Source of the DNA: Neckera pumila | Lineage: Eukaryota > Streptophyta > Bryopsida > Hypnales > Neckeraceae | Assembly: GCA_963969595.1 (NCBI GenBank) | Contig: OZ018408.1 | Span: 7,189,823-7,253,822 of the forward strand | Direction of reading: 5' to 3' | Length of the DNA: 64,000 nt | Shown here: positions 24,497 through 35,099 of the stretch, piece after piece | How the letters are laid out: every line of letters starts with the position of its first letter | How positions within the stretch are numbered: position 1 is the stretch's first letter | Notes under the pieces: generated by a model | The model's database searches: none | The model's input: only the letters and a program-made list of their open reading frames with translations | Told to the model about the DNA's origin: nothing | Position numbers and translations under genes: made by a program

Positions 24497-24561
24497 TAGT
24501 TGAATATTTGTAATATGTATTTGATTACTTTCCAATGAAATTTAGGTGAAAACCCTGTTTG

Positions 24562-25303
24562 GATGATTGTAAGGAAGAATGGCTGATTTTTGTAGCATTT
24601 TTTGCAAAAAAACCCCAGGAAATTTGATGGCAAATACAATAAGTATTTTTTAGCGTAACAATCTAATCTATTGAGAAGAAAAATCTACAAGTACTATTGG
24701 AAGTACTATTAGAAGTATTATGAACTACTTGCAAGTACCCAAATAATAAGTTATTATGTGAAAAAAAAGGTATTTTTTCACAAAAAATAGATACAATGAG
24801 GTATAAGTTAATAATAAAGAGAAAGTCATGAAGAAAAAAATGATAAATTGGCCAAATCTGAGGACTTGATGGTGATGAGATTTCACCAAGATAATGAATG
24901 ATCATAAAACCATCTTTAATGTTCATAACTATGTGCGCAAGAGAACCTTATTTGCATAAACATGGAGGACATAAAATAATATATTTTAAGATGCCCCTTA
25001 TTAGGAACATGCCTACTTACTCTATAGAAATAATCTACAAAAATTTCAGCTCTAGATCATTAATTTTGGATACTCCCTAGTACTAAGAACCCCTAAAATT
25101 TAAAGTGTGATAAATTAGCAAAATTGATTTTCAAGTATAAAATTATTCTTTAATTTCTAAAAGAAAGATATGATTACAATCAAGACAAGCATCTCCAATA
25201 AAAAAATTGAAGCTCAGAAGGTTTATGCATCAAAAGTTATAACATACAACAAGTCCATCACGTTGTTTGTGATGGAAAAAAGGCAAGTCTTTTTTGCAAT
25301 CAC
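24562..25303. mobile_element. Family G inverted-repeat element, copy 4 (742 bp)
   Basis: The left end is GATGATTGTAAGGAAGAATG and the right end is AAGTCTTTTTTGCAATCAC. The interior shares 'gagatttcaccaa' and 'ataaaaccatctttaatgttca' with the other copies. The ends are more diverged than in copies 1 to 3. Confidence 0.5.
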
Positions 25304-25647
25304 AAATTTGTCATGATTTTTTAAAAAGATTTACATGTTATTGTTGTGGAACTGAAAAAGATGGTTTGTGAAAAAAAACGTGCTTGTTCCTATAGAATGT
25401 TTCCAAAGAAAATTCATAAAATGCTTACATTGCAAATGGTAGGATACTAATATAAGAATCTTGAAAAATGGATGAATAAAGCATGATGTTGTAAAAGTTT
25501 TCATTGATTTTTGAAAGGACGTGAATGATTCATTTTGGATTGATTAGGCCTCTAGGATTGCCAGTTAGCAATCATTGTTTGTGAGGATTTGAAATGTATT
25601 GAAAAATTTGATAGATAAATGAAGAAAAGTGATTTTTTGTCATACAA

Positions 25648-26234
25648 TTAACCCCTAAAGTCCCATTGTCCCTACGGGGGACAAAATGGATTTTGGGCAG
25701 GTTCCTATGAGCTCAATTTTTAATGAATTTTTTTGAAACTTTCCCATAAGATAGAAAAACTTACTAGCTTTTTGGGAATGTAATTTTTATTTCAATCGGT
25801 GCATGATAGCAAAAGTTATGCCCAAATAAGCTCAAAACAGGGGAGAGGGGGCAGCAAAAAAATTTTGCAGAAAATTTAATTTAATTTTTTTAATTTTTTT
25901 TTCCTTATAGATTATATTTTTGCCTATTTGGGAAGCTTTGATTCATTTCATTTGGACTTTTTATGAGAAAGTTATGGACAATCTTGTTTTTCGGGCAATT
26001 AGAGCATCTTCTTGAAAAAAACTTTTTCTTTCACTTTGAATGCTGAAATCTTTCAATCCGTACGGTCAAACATCACAAAAATTTTACTACATGATCTGTA
26101 AAAAGTGTAGTATAAGATCCTACGGTTAATTTCTAAAAAAAAATATTTTTTCTGATCTTTTAGATGAATGCAACAAAAGTAGCAGTTTTGAGTGATTTTT
26201 GACAGAAACACGGCCTTGGGACTTTAGGGGTTAA
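25648..26234 (+). mobile_element. Family B TTAA element, copy 5 (587 bp, internally deleted)
   Basis: The left end is TTAACCCCTAAAGTCCCATT and the right end is CTTGGGACTTTAGGGGTTAA. The 14-bp inverted repeat CCCCTAAAGTCCCA is perfect and TTAA is intact on both sides, so this is the best-preserved pair of family B ends. It lacks about 340 bp present in the longer copies. Confidence 0.8.
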
Positions 26235-26658
26235 AGTAAAAAATTTTGAAAATTTTGAAAATTTCACCATAGATTTGTATTACTATATATGACAAAATAG
26301 TATTATTTTGCTGTAGTTCAAATTCTTGCATCATTTTATACTTGTAGACTTGATCATGTCTTCCCAATTCTAGATTGCAATAAAATATTCAAATACAAAT
26401 ATTTTTATAGAATGTATTTATTAGAAAAATTAAATTTCATTTTCAGACATGTTCTTCGAAAGTAATTATCAAGTGCCAACCATCTTCAGATTTATTCATA
26501 CATATAATCAACTCCATTTATAGATTTATAGATTCAAGCTTGTAGATGTTTGAAGTTCCAGTCTCTTTCATTGGGACTTTAGATAAAATTTAGATTGAGT
26601 AATTCAAAGCCTAGTGGAATGAATGCCTCAAAATGCCCCCTTTCATCAAGCATACTTC

Positions 26659-27573
26659 TTAACCCCTTAAGGACCAAGGCCATTTTTCTGCCAAATAACA
26701 CTCAAAATTGCCATTTCTATAGCAAAGAGTATAAAAAATTGAATTTCTTTTTTACATGTAGTAAGTAGGATCTCATACCTAACTAGTATGACAATGTGTG
26801 GAAAAAATTTCAGAATTTTTGACCGCACAAATTGCAAAATATCTATGTTTAAAGTGAGAAAAACAAGTTTTTCAGTACATTGCGGGACTAGGTTTTATGA
26901 CTTTGAACATTTTTAACTTAAATCTTTTGCACTACAGAGTTTTGAGCTTTTAATCTTTATAGTGGAGAATTGAGTTGAGAGTTAGGGGGAAAAAAAAATC
27001 CAAAAAAAATTAATCTTCATTATATTAAAAATTGGTAAGTAGAAATAGTACAAGATAGAAGGAAAAATCTAAAATATTAATATCTTTTATATAGAACTAA
27101 AAAGCACTAATTCTAGTGGTAAGATTGTTCGAGCGAAAAAACTAAACCTTGTAGAATCATTATTTTTGAAAAATTGTAAAAATTGCATCATAAATGAATC
27201 CACAAGTTATTTTTTCAGGAAGATGCTCTAAGTGCCTAAAAAACAAGATTGTCCATAATTATCTCACAAAAAATTCAAATGAAATGAATAAAAGCTTTTC
27301 AAATAGACAAAAATACAAGAAAAAAAAATTACCAAAAAAAAGTTGCAAATTTTTTGCTGCTGCCTTGAGTGCCCTTCGTCCCCTGTTTTGAGCTTATTTG
27401 AGCATAACTTTTTTTCCTGAGCAATGATTGAAAAAGAAATTATATTCCCACAAAGCTTAGCATTTTTTCTATCTTCCAAAAGAGTTTAAGAAAATCATGA
27501 CAAAACTTTAGCGCGTAGGTACCCGCCCGAAATCCCATTTGTCCCCCAAAAGGACATATCCTTTAAGAGTTAT
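26659..27573 (-). mobile_element. Family B TTAA element, copy 6 (inverted, 915 bp)
   Basis: The left end is TTAACCCCTTAAGGACCAAG. The right end is CATATCCTTTAAGAGTTAT, with the final TTAA mutated. The interior is the reverse complement of the other family B copies, with 'gtcccccaaaaggac' near the right end corresponding to 'gtcccctcggggac' at the left of copy 1. Confidence 0.65.
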
Positions 27574-27604
27574 GTATTCCACTCTTCCATGTTTTATGAT
27601 TATG

Positions 27605-28057
27605 AGATCTTGCACTAGAAAACTATACTTGTCTAGTTTTTGGCCTAAAATTAGATCTTTGGAAAGATATATGCTACAATTTTTCCATGCCTGTTGAACC
27701 TGAATGGATAAGTTCATAAATGCCAATTTTTATTTTAAAAAGATTGTGTTTATTAATGAAATATGACAATTTGGCTCATGACATACACTAGGATCTTTTT
27801 TACATTTCCCTATAGTCCTCAATTCCCCCTGTATGAGCAACAACCTTGTAACTTTCCCTTGTGTCACAAGGAAAACTCACAGAGTTGTCTCTTATACATG
27901 GCAAAGTGAGATAGGGAAATGCAAAAAGTTTTTTAACGATAACCTTTAAAGTTCTAAAAATTATGTTTAATATGGGGTCTTGCACTAGAATTCTATACTT
28001 GTGCTAGTTTTTGGCTTGAAATAGACCTTTGGAAAGATATATGTTATAATTTTTGTC
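27605..28057. repeat. Direct repeat pair of about 85 bp around a small palindromic segment
   Basis: The unit beginning 'tcttgcactagaa' and ending 'ggaaagatatatg' plus an AT tail occurs at about 27,606-27,690 and again at about 27,976-28,057, in the same orientation. Between them, TTTCCCTAT at about 27,805 and ATAGGGAAA at about 27,911 form the ends of an inverted-repeat segment with inner arms around TTGTGTCACAAGG. This could be an insertion between duplicated flanks or part of a longer element. Confidence 0.45.
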
Positions 28058-28229
28058 TTATGGAATATTGTCAATTTAACAAAATTGACCTTTGATTAGA
28101 CAAGTAACTATAAAAATAATATGTGGAAGGAATATAAATTTTTTGACCACTATAGTTTGCAATAATTTAGTTCTAAAGTGAAACACAATGGGGATTTTTG
28201 CATTTTTTCTACACTATGCACTTCAAGAG

Positions 28230-28418
28230 AATGGGGAATTTTGAAGTATAGTCCTAGACATAAGATTTTAAGGAATGACCTTTAAGACAATTTTCAACAA
28301 AATCTTATTAGAAATACATGTGTTTCTAGTAAAATTTTGCTAAAAAGTGCCTTAAAGGTCATTCCTTAAAATCTTATGTCTGGAACTATACTTAAAAACT
28401 CACTTAAAACACCCCATT
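28230..28418. repeat. Foldback repeat of about 190 bp
   Basis: The arms AAGTATAGTCCTAGACATAA and TTATGTCTGGAACTATACTT pair, continue through AGGAATGACCTTTAA and its complement, and extend outward to AATGGGG and CCCCATT. The loop is about 50 bp. It has the form of a foldback MITE. Clear target duplications were not found. Confidence 0.55.
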
Positions 28419-29414
28419 ATCTTGTAGTGATGTTATCAACTTTGAATCCTCTTAACTTAAATTTTTTGAATCTCAAGACTTTTATTTTCAAGAGGATGCT
28501 TTGATTGTCCACAAAATAAAACTCTTCATATATAACTTTCACATCAATAATTCAACTAGAATGAACCAAAGCTTTCCATGTACATAAAATATATATCCTA
28601 TATAAAAAAATAAATGAAAGTTAGATTTCAAGATGTCCTGATTTTTCTTGCTGCCCACAGTTGACTATTTTTTTCTTGGGTGGCATTATTTTTGATCCTA
28701 AACAAAATAATACCCCCATAAAGCTGTTGTAATCTACTATTCTACTTTTGTACTGTTTTAAAAGAATGTACTTAACTGAAGTCATGCAAAAATTTGTGCT
28801 TTCATGTACGTGGCCAAACTTTCCTTTGTGGCAATGCAAATTTGGGGTTTAATTCAGATCTGGAGGAACCAAGGAAAGAATTGAGTTTTCATTCCATGTC
28901 AAGGATGTAGCTAAACCAAAAAATTGACCCAAACCCATACGAAAGTAATAGAATCTCTCAACGACAGGGAACTGAATTTTTCTTTAGCCTCAGATCCTGG
29001 TCCTTGTTCGAATTGCAGAAGCTAGAATCGTCAATTTCTTTAAATTGGCGGTAACCCACAGGCCAAAAATTGTGACATATATGTTCACAAAGGTCTTATA
29101 TTCTTATTCCAGGTACAGGTATAGATTTTGGTTTCAGGCCGCGCTGCCTAAACCGCGTCAAAGTAATGCAATATCGACAATTTAACAAAATTATTGACAT
29201 TTAGTATAGACAAAGATGAACTTTGACAGCCATTGTTGCAGAGTTGCAGGTTTGAAGATCCATTGAGACTAGCTAGCTACATCCAGCCAGTGCAGCCATT
29301 CCGTCGTTGTTCTTTTTTACTCAAACGATGCCAACTGACATTGACAAGAGCGATCAAAACTATGAATGTAGCGGAGAGACCAATGCAAGTCACTCGACCA
29401 TTGAGTGTTGAAAT
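28419..29414. other. Intergenic DNA downstream of the ubiquitin protease
   Basis: I recognise no gene or bounded element. The last few hundred bases are less AT-rich and probably contain the 3' untranslated region of the minus-strand protease. No polyadenylation signal is assigned. Confidence 0.35.
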
Positions 29415-31859
29415 TCACAATGTGGGGTCCGTTCGAATGTAGAAAAGAAGGTAAGCTTTGGCTGCAAGAACTTGCTTCTCACTCTCTTCGCTGACATTCT
29501 CGTCGTTGCACAGGTACCACTTTTCATTCGCATCCTGCAATTATATACACAGCTCCACATTTTAGTTCAACACATACAATATATTCACAAATATTGTTAT
29601 CACAGAATCTTTCAATGGACTATCATGCTGAATAAGAGTATGCCACTCCTGTGCATTAGATTGTAGGAATTTTTCATATAGCAAGAATTCTAGAACATCT
29701 GCAGTAGGTTTAACACAGCAGAGTCAATTCAAAAGACAGGATGCAATATTTTGGTAGGAATTAAATGAAGTGAGCGTACCTTCACGTATGCGACATAATG
29801 TCCGTGATTTAGAGACGAACCGTGATGGACAATCACTCCGTAGAGCGTGTACTGAGGGTCCTGAGAGTCCTGCTGAAGAAAAAAGATCGATCCAGTCAAT
29901 GTGATTAATTGATATAATTGCATTAGTCGAGAGGGATTTGACACGAAATTATTCTACTGAAGTTCTGCACAGCTCAACTCTTTAGCCATGACCGCTACTT
30001 CTTTAAGGGAAGTTTGGAACTGTGCAACTGGATCCAGCAAGGTCAATTGACACTTACTGTGAGTTCCTTGCTCATGTAGTCGCTAATACTGAGTTGTGTC
30101 TCGAATTGAAGGTGACGGTTCAACTTTCTTCCAGAGAGGGGATCAAATATCTTCAACTGGATTGTGAGCACTTTCGGCGCTCGATGAATCGACATTTGCT
30201 TCTGAGCAACCGAGAGTCTCTTGCAACTGAAACCAACGGAAGAGCAACTTCAGTTCTCACGTTCACTCCATTCATGTACCTCAATACAGAAATTATCAAT
30301 TGCACAATTAATCCGATCTAGAATGTCTAGACTATGCCATGTGATTTAGGGCTCAGGGTTCTTCAGGGTTTTAGGGTTTAGGGACCTGTAGCAGTGGTAT
30401 TTGTTGTCTCCATCTAGAACCTCGGGGCGAAAGAAACAAGCGAATGCTTGGACCAGGGAGCTAAATTTGCAAATCTCAAGGTTGAGGTCGAACATGTCCT
30501 CGCGCTTTGTGGATTCCGCGTGACACTGTCGGCATTGGATGTGGCTTTGCAACACACCGCCAAACAGTTCATCCAGCACCGTCCTCTGACTGCCCATTTC
30601 GGATTGCTCATGCTCTGCCTCGAATGCTTTTCCGCAATCGTCGATTAAGAAGCGCAGGAGCTCGTGCGCGTCCTCGTGTCTCCCGGGTTCAAAGTAATTG
30701 GAGTACTTCGTCATTTGGTTGTAAAGTTTTGTGGGTGCATCGGTCGGAGCTGTTAACACTAGCGACCTGCGAATGCGTTTCTCCAGGATGCAGAACGTGC
30801 AAGCCCGAGCAGCCCTGTACGTGCCTGTACCACAATTTCAAGTCATTGTTTCAAATCTGGTGATTGCAAGTTAATGTGCAAGCGATGCATCGTGCAGACC
30901 CGGCGTTTGATCCCCCTAGTGTAGTTATAAAATCTAAAGGTCAATGAGGTCAAACCGTAGGGAATATTGAATCTTCAAGAAAAAAGAATCATTACACTCT
31001 AGGTAAACTCTCTAATCTTACCACCCTGGGTCCCTACGTACTTTCTCATTATGACATGGTTTGACATGGTTTTGAAGGGCGACATACTACAGCCTGGTCC
31101 AAAGGTTTCTGAGCGATTCACTGTAACAACTTTGTTAATTTTGACATGTTTCGAAGATCCTCTACAGTACAAACTAGCCCAAAGCATGAAGCGAATGGTT
31201 ATATGAAATAACACAACTAAGCAATGCAGACCTTTCTAAACATGCGACAGATCAGACGACAAGAAGTTTACAAGGGTATTAAATGTAATAAAACACATAC
31301 AGGTGCTGGAATGCAATCTAAGTAGGCAATATTCGGCCAGCGGAGACGTAAATGTTAAACATTGCAGCACACTGTTCAAATAGCATGAACTCCGACGAAA
31401 GTTCCGCAGCCCAATCGGCGGTCCTCGGTCCACCCGAAGCGGAAGAGCCGTCCCTGCTCCATGAACCAACTGGAGACCGGTCACGTCGTCGGAACCACTT
31501 TGCGAGCTTGAGCCAGCCGACTTCGAAGTCGCATCCATGAGCAAGGGAAAATTGGAGGTCCCGTCCGCAATCTCGACCGTCTTCTTCATCGCGTTCATGG
31601 TACGATGGGATGCCCTTCGGGCCGCCTTCTTGGATTGTAGTTGCTCCCTGATCGCTAAACGATTCTTCATGGCTCGCTCATTCTCTTTACTGTTCGCTAG
31701 ATACAGCTCACCAGCTGCTGCAGCTCGTTTGGCTTTGGAGATGCGTTCAAGCTCGCGCTCCGGCTCCAGCTTCATGTACTCCGCAGATTTGGCAATAAAG
31801 TCGTGATGCTTGTCCATGAACTCAGGCCGAAGCAGGTTTCTCTCATTTGAGTTCTCCAT
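29415..31859 (-). CDS. Ubiquitin-specific protease (USP/UBP, peptidase C19), five exons
   Basis: The exons on the minus strand are 31859-31301, 30824-30386, 30226-30058, 29872-29780 and 29534-29415. They splice in phase at GT-AG sites into 459 residues, which checks the model. The protein starts MENSNERNLL, and an in-frame ATG at 31910 is an alternative. A Lys/Arg/Ala-rich N-terminal part of about 150 residues precedes the catalytic domain. Visible family motifs are the Cys box (YLNSVLQCLTF), CTFCILEKRI, GRHEDAHELLRFLIDDC, two zinc-binding CxxC pairs (CRQC, CYSC), the His box NHGHYVAYVK, and WYLCNDENV...AYLLFYIR. It closely resembles the plant UBP23/25 group, which removes ubiquitin from substrates. 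It ends just after the catalytic domain, so it is shorter than those relatives. The residues before the catalytic Cys are unusual (NFRRSSC for the usual NLGN[ST]C), which could impair activity. Substrate unknown. Confidence 0.9.
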
Positions 31860-32730
31860 GGACAGACGTGGAGGTACGTTGAGAGTGACCCTAGTTGATG
31901 CAATCAACAAGCGCTAATCAACAAGCGTTAGCTGCAACACTGCAACATGAACAATCAACCCAATCAAACATGACTTAAGTATTGAACTTGGAGTGGAGTT
32001 CAGGTCCCCTAGTGATGTCAATGACTCGAATTGACAGAAAGTAATTGATTCCAGCATCACCTGCTACACCGCAAATGATCTAGCTAGAAAACTTAAGCCA
32101 GAAAATGAACGGAAGGTCGAACTTAGTACCTGTTGCAATGGCCCTAGAAGCAACCCGGAGCAGTTGGACTGGTTCAGCGCCTTCAAAGCTCAAGTCACAG
32201 AATAATGTTTCAGTCTCTGGTTGGAACCCTTTTTAATTTACCTTAACTTCCCAACTGGCGAGACCATCCATTGCTCTTCACCCTAAACCTGCTGACGAGA
32301 CTAGCCTTAAATACCAGACTACCGAGTACCGAGGCTTAGCCTCAAATACGAGACTACCGAGGCTAATGCAGAGAGTTCCGTGCACAAGCATTATGACTAT
32401 GGATCTTCACACTGAGGACCCCGGCATTTTTTTTCTCTTAGGTCCTTTAGCTAGTGCATCTACTCCTTCAGCTTGTCCTGCTCCTCGAGTCTATGTTCTT
32501 TATGTTCTTTTTGCATACTTTTCAGGTACGTCATGATGCGCAAGTACTTGATCTTGCTTCTCGGAATTCTAGTCATCTAAACGTTGGCAGCCTTTGGAAT
32601 TAGTAGTTTATCCTAGCTTTTCTTATCTTCTCGTTCTTCGTTATAGATTTCAGTTTGCCGCTAAGATATCACGACTCGTCTCCTCCTTGTTCCTCCTTGC
32701 CGCGCCCGTTCTGAAGCCGCTCCATCGACA
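31860..32730. promoter_or_regulatory. Shared upstream region between divergent genes
   Basis: About 870 bp separates the start of the protease (minus) from the small duplicated-domain ORF (plus), so the segment must contain the promoter of the first and possibly of the second. A short repeat of the theme GAGACTACCGAGGCT occurs at about 32,310-32,365. No TATA box can be assigned with confidence. Confidence 0.35.
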
Positions 32731-33084
32731 ATGGATCAGACAAAGCAGACGGAGCACCAAGCAGGGCATTCCTCGCGGGGTCCAGCAGATGCACCAGGTG
32801 TGGATTCTCCGAATTTCAGTGAGCCACATCTTGTTGTTTATATGGAAAGCGAGGAGAAACCTGAGTCCGAGCAGGAATCATCTGGGCCTGCAGTGGATCA
32901 GCCAAACCGGGTTGGGCACCAGGCAGCAGGACAGTTCTCGCGGGGTCCAGCAGATGCAAGAGCTGTGCATCCACCGACTTTCCGTGAGCCTCGTTTGGTT
33001 GTTGAGATTGAAAGAAACGAAGAAGTAGTTGAGCCAGTTGGTGCAAGGTCGGGTGCACGACGAAGATGGACTTGGACTCGGTAG
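32731..33084 (+). CDS. Small hydrophilic protein with internal duplication, function unknown
   Basis: This single ORF encodes 117 residues beginning MDQTKQTEHQAGHSS. I recognise no family. The protein consists of two related copies of about 42 residues. Copy 1 (residues 1-42) has DQTKQTEHQAG, SRGPADAPGV and EPHLVVYMESEE; copy 2 (about 55-98) has DQPNRVGHQAAG, SRGPADARAV and EPRLVVEIERNEE. A basic tail (ARSGARRRWTWTR) follows. The two copies differ at many sites yet keep frame and motif order, which suggests past selection on the protein. It lacks Cys, signal peptide and membrane segments. It is divergent from the ubiquitin protease. Exons could exist upstream, since the preceding frame is also open. 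An alternative is a non-coding transcript with a chance ORF over a tandem repeat. Confidence 0.5.
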   Translation: MDQTKQTEHQAGHSSRGPADAPGVDSPNFSEPHLVVYMESEEKPESEQESSGPAVDQPNRVGHQAAGQFSRGPADARAVHPPTFREPRLVVEIERNEEVVEPVGARSGARRRWTWTR

Positions 33085-34915
33085 TTACGCATGAACGCAA
33101 CCATAACTTTTAATCTCCTCCGATGTTAGTTAATAATTCTACAATGATTGTCCCTGGGTTCAACTCTGGCTCAGGATCAATGCATGACAGTTTGCAACGA
33201 CTGATCAGCTGCTCGATTATTCCATGACAACAAGCGGTTGAGTGTTTTTAGTTTCATGTACATAAGTTGTTAGTGTTGGTGTTCAGGTTTCTTAATTTGG
33301 TCATGAGTTGTGGTTTGGTTTCCAGAACGTGCTATTTGCTGTGGCTTGACTATTAGTAATAGTGATTTGAATTATTTGGATTCATTTTTGAGTGTGGATC
33401 ATTTTTATTACGGAGTATTTTGTAGTATAATCGAGTAAATTCAAAGTAAAGAAAGCGGTGGCGATCGATCGACACATGTCTAGCAATAATTACTTTGTCT
33501 TGTAATTATTCAGTTAATTGCTAGGAGACCCTTAGTTTTGGAGGCTATTGGCCTGCCAGTTAGTCTGTTTGCAATTGATCAAAGTCTCGGATGGATGCTA
33601 TATATCTCCAAGCATTCCCGAGCTCGACTACGTACAGCTTGACAGTTGTAATGAATGTCCTGCAGACACAAACCTTAAAGTGAATAAAGTTGTAGATGTT
33701 TTTTGCAATTAAAAGTCAGTTGTGTACCCATATTAAGTCCAGAACGATCATGCTTTGGAATTTCTTGTTCGCATGTATCACTGAGGACACAAACCCAACA
33801 GAAAGCAATTGGTGTAAACTTTGGTAGGGATCTGGATTACTGCGCATTTCATCTTAACCAATGAGGACGATGTACGGGAATTCTTGCAAATGAATCGATT
33901 AGTTAGTCCCCGCTGTCAGTGACAAAGTGTTGATCTTCGTTGCAAAGGCTACTTAGGCTAGGCTTACAGTCACGTAGCTAATATCGTCAATTTCGTGACT
34001 TTGATGTACGAGATTCTGGAACCGAAAATTGTGACGTATATCTAGCTTCAGGCCACAAACTAGGGTCGGACAGGTATGGATTGATATTTTCTGGGTGCCC
34101 GAACTAAAACCTGGAACGAGCAAAAGTAGTTGAATATATACCTTCAGTTTAATCGATCTGTTTTATTTGGGCTACAGAGAAGTACTTGTTGCAAAATCCT
34201 GTGTTGGTTGGAACTGGAATAAATCTTTGACAATCTGGCAGCTTGACTGCCATATTATCTCTGTGCTCAGTCTGCTGGGCTTGCCCGATGATTGTGGTTT
34301 AGCAGATAATGTTACATCCTTACGTCATTCTGAAGAAGCTTTGCTTAATCACGTCGTAGAGGAGCCAGACATCGGATACTGCAGCTACCAGATTTCTACT
34401 TGAATTCTATGAATGAGCTTGTCTGAACTCTGAACTTACCGTCATGAGGTGAAGCTCGGGTTATGAAACCTGTTTCAAGAAAATAATACTAATTCAATTT
34501 TATTGGATTAAGATTCAATATGCACATGTCAATTCAAATGTTGGCAGCTCTGAAATCAGTCTTCGACAATCTTTGTTAAGGCTACAATAGGTGAAGTTAT
34601 CCAGCTTACCGGCCACCCAAGCTTCAAATGTCTGGACTGCCCACGAAATCAAGCAAAATAGTACCGTGTGGGTATATATGTGTTCATCAATTTTGATGCG
34701 ATGCTTGATTTAAGAAAGTGAGTGTGCAGTTCTCCGCTTAACTCACAGAAGTTGTGCGATTGATTTACCATTGCTTGTTAATTCGGTGGGGATCCAGTCA
34801 GTCTGCAGGTAGCTGTTGTCTTAACCTCTCGTAACCCTTCTTACCAGAATGAAGACTCGCAGCTATGGCAAGCTTGTTCAAGGGGAAGGGCAGAGAACAG
34901 TCCAAGTTAGAACAG
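33085..34915. other. Low-repeat intergenic DNA, no gene recognised
   Basis: Composition is balanced and I see no repeat families. A 78-codon open frame at 34,167-34,403 starts with TTG, has no recognisable motif and no linked exon, so I do not call it. Transcribed non-coding sequence is possible but unsupported. Confidence 0.35.
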
Positions 34916-35095
34916 ACTGGTGTGCCCTGTGCCGTTGCCACAAATAAAACTATATTTTTCTAATATTTAAATTCATAAAACTTTGAAATTCAATAATTAT
35001 CAAATCGTAGGTCCAAACGTTTTGAAACTAAGCCTGTGCACCCCTCCTAGCTAAGAGCTTTCCTATGGTACCAAGCATGCAGCCGGGAGACGCAC
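34916..35095. repeat. Family H repeat, copy 3
   Basis: The copy starts ACTGGTGTGCCCTGTGCCGT, the family H terminus in the opposite orientation to copies 1 and 2. It continues with 'aaatcgtaggtccaaacg' and 'gagctttcctatggtacc', the reverse complement of the family unit. The right end is not defined. Another diverged terminus ('gtaccgttgccacaatt') lies near 54,770. Confidence 0.45.
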
Positions 35096-35099
35096 GGTT

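Noticed and set aside
950..28000. Telomere-like CCCTAAA motifs recurring through the region
   Set aside because: They are single CCCCTAAA termini next to TTAA, not tandem telomere repeats, and belong to the inverted ends of the elements.
30448..30863. Plus-strand ORFs of 66 and 118 codons opposite the ubiquitin protease
   Set aside because: They are antisense shadows of protease exon 2, whose minus-strand frame has clear family motifs and in-phase splice sites.
32594..33028. 144-codon plus-strand ORF overlapping the duplicated-domain ORF in another frame
   Set aside because: It overlaps the 117-codon frame; the duplication pattern at protein level is clearest and best conserved in the frame starting at 32731.
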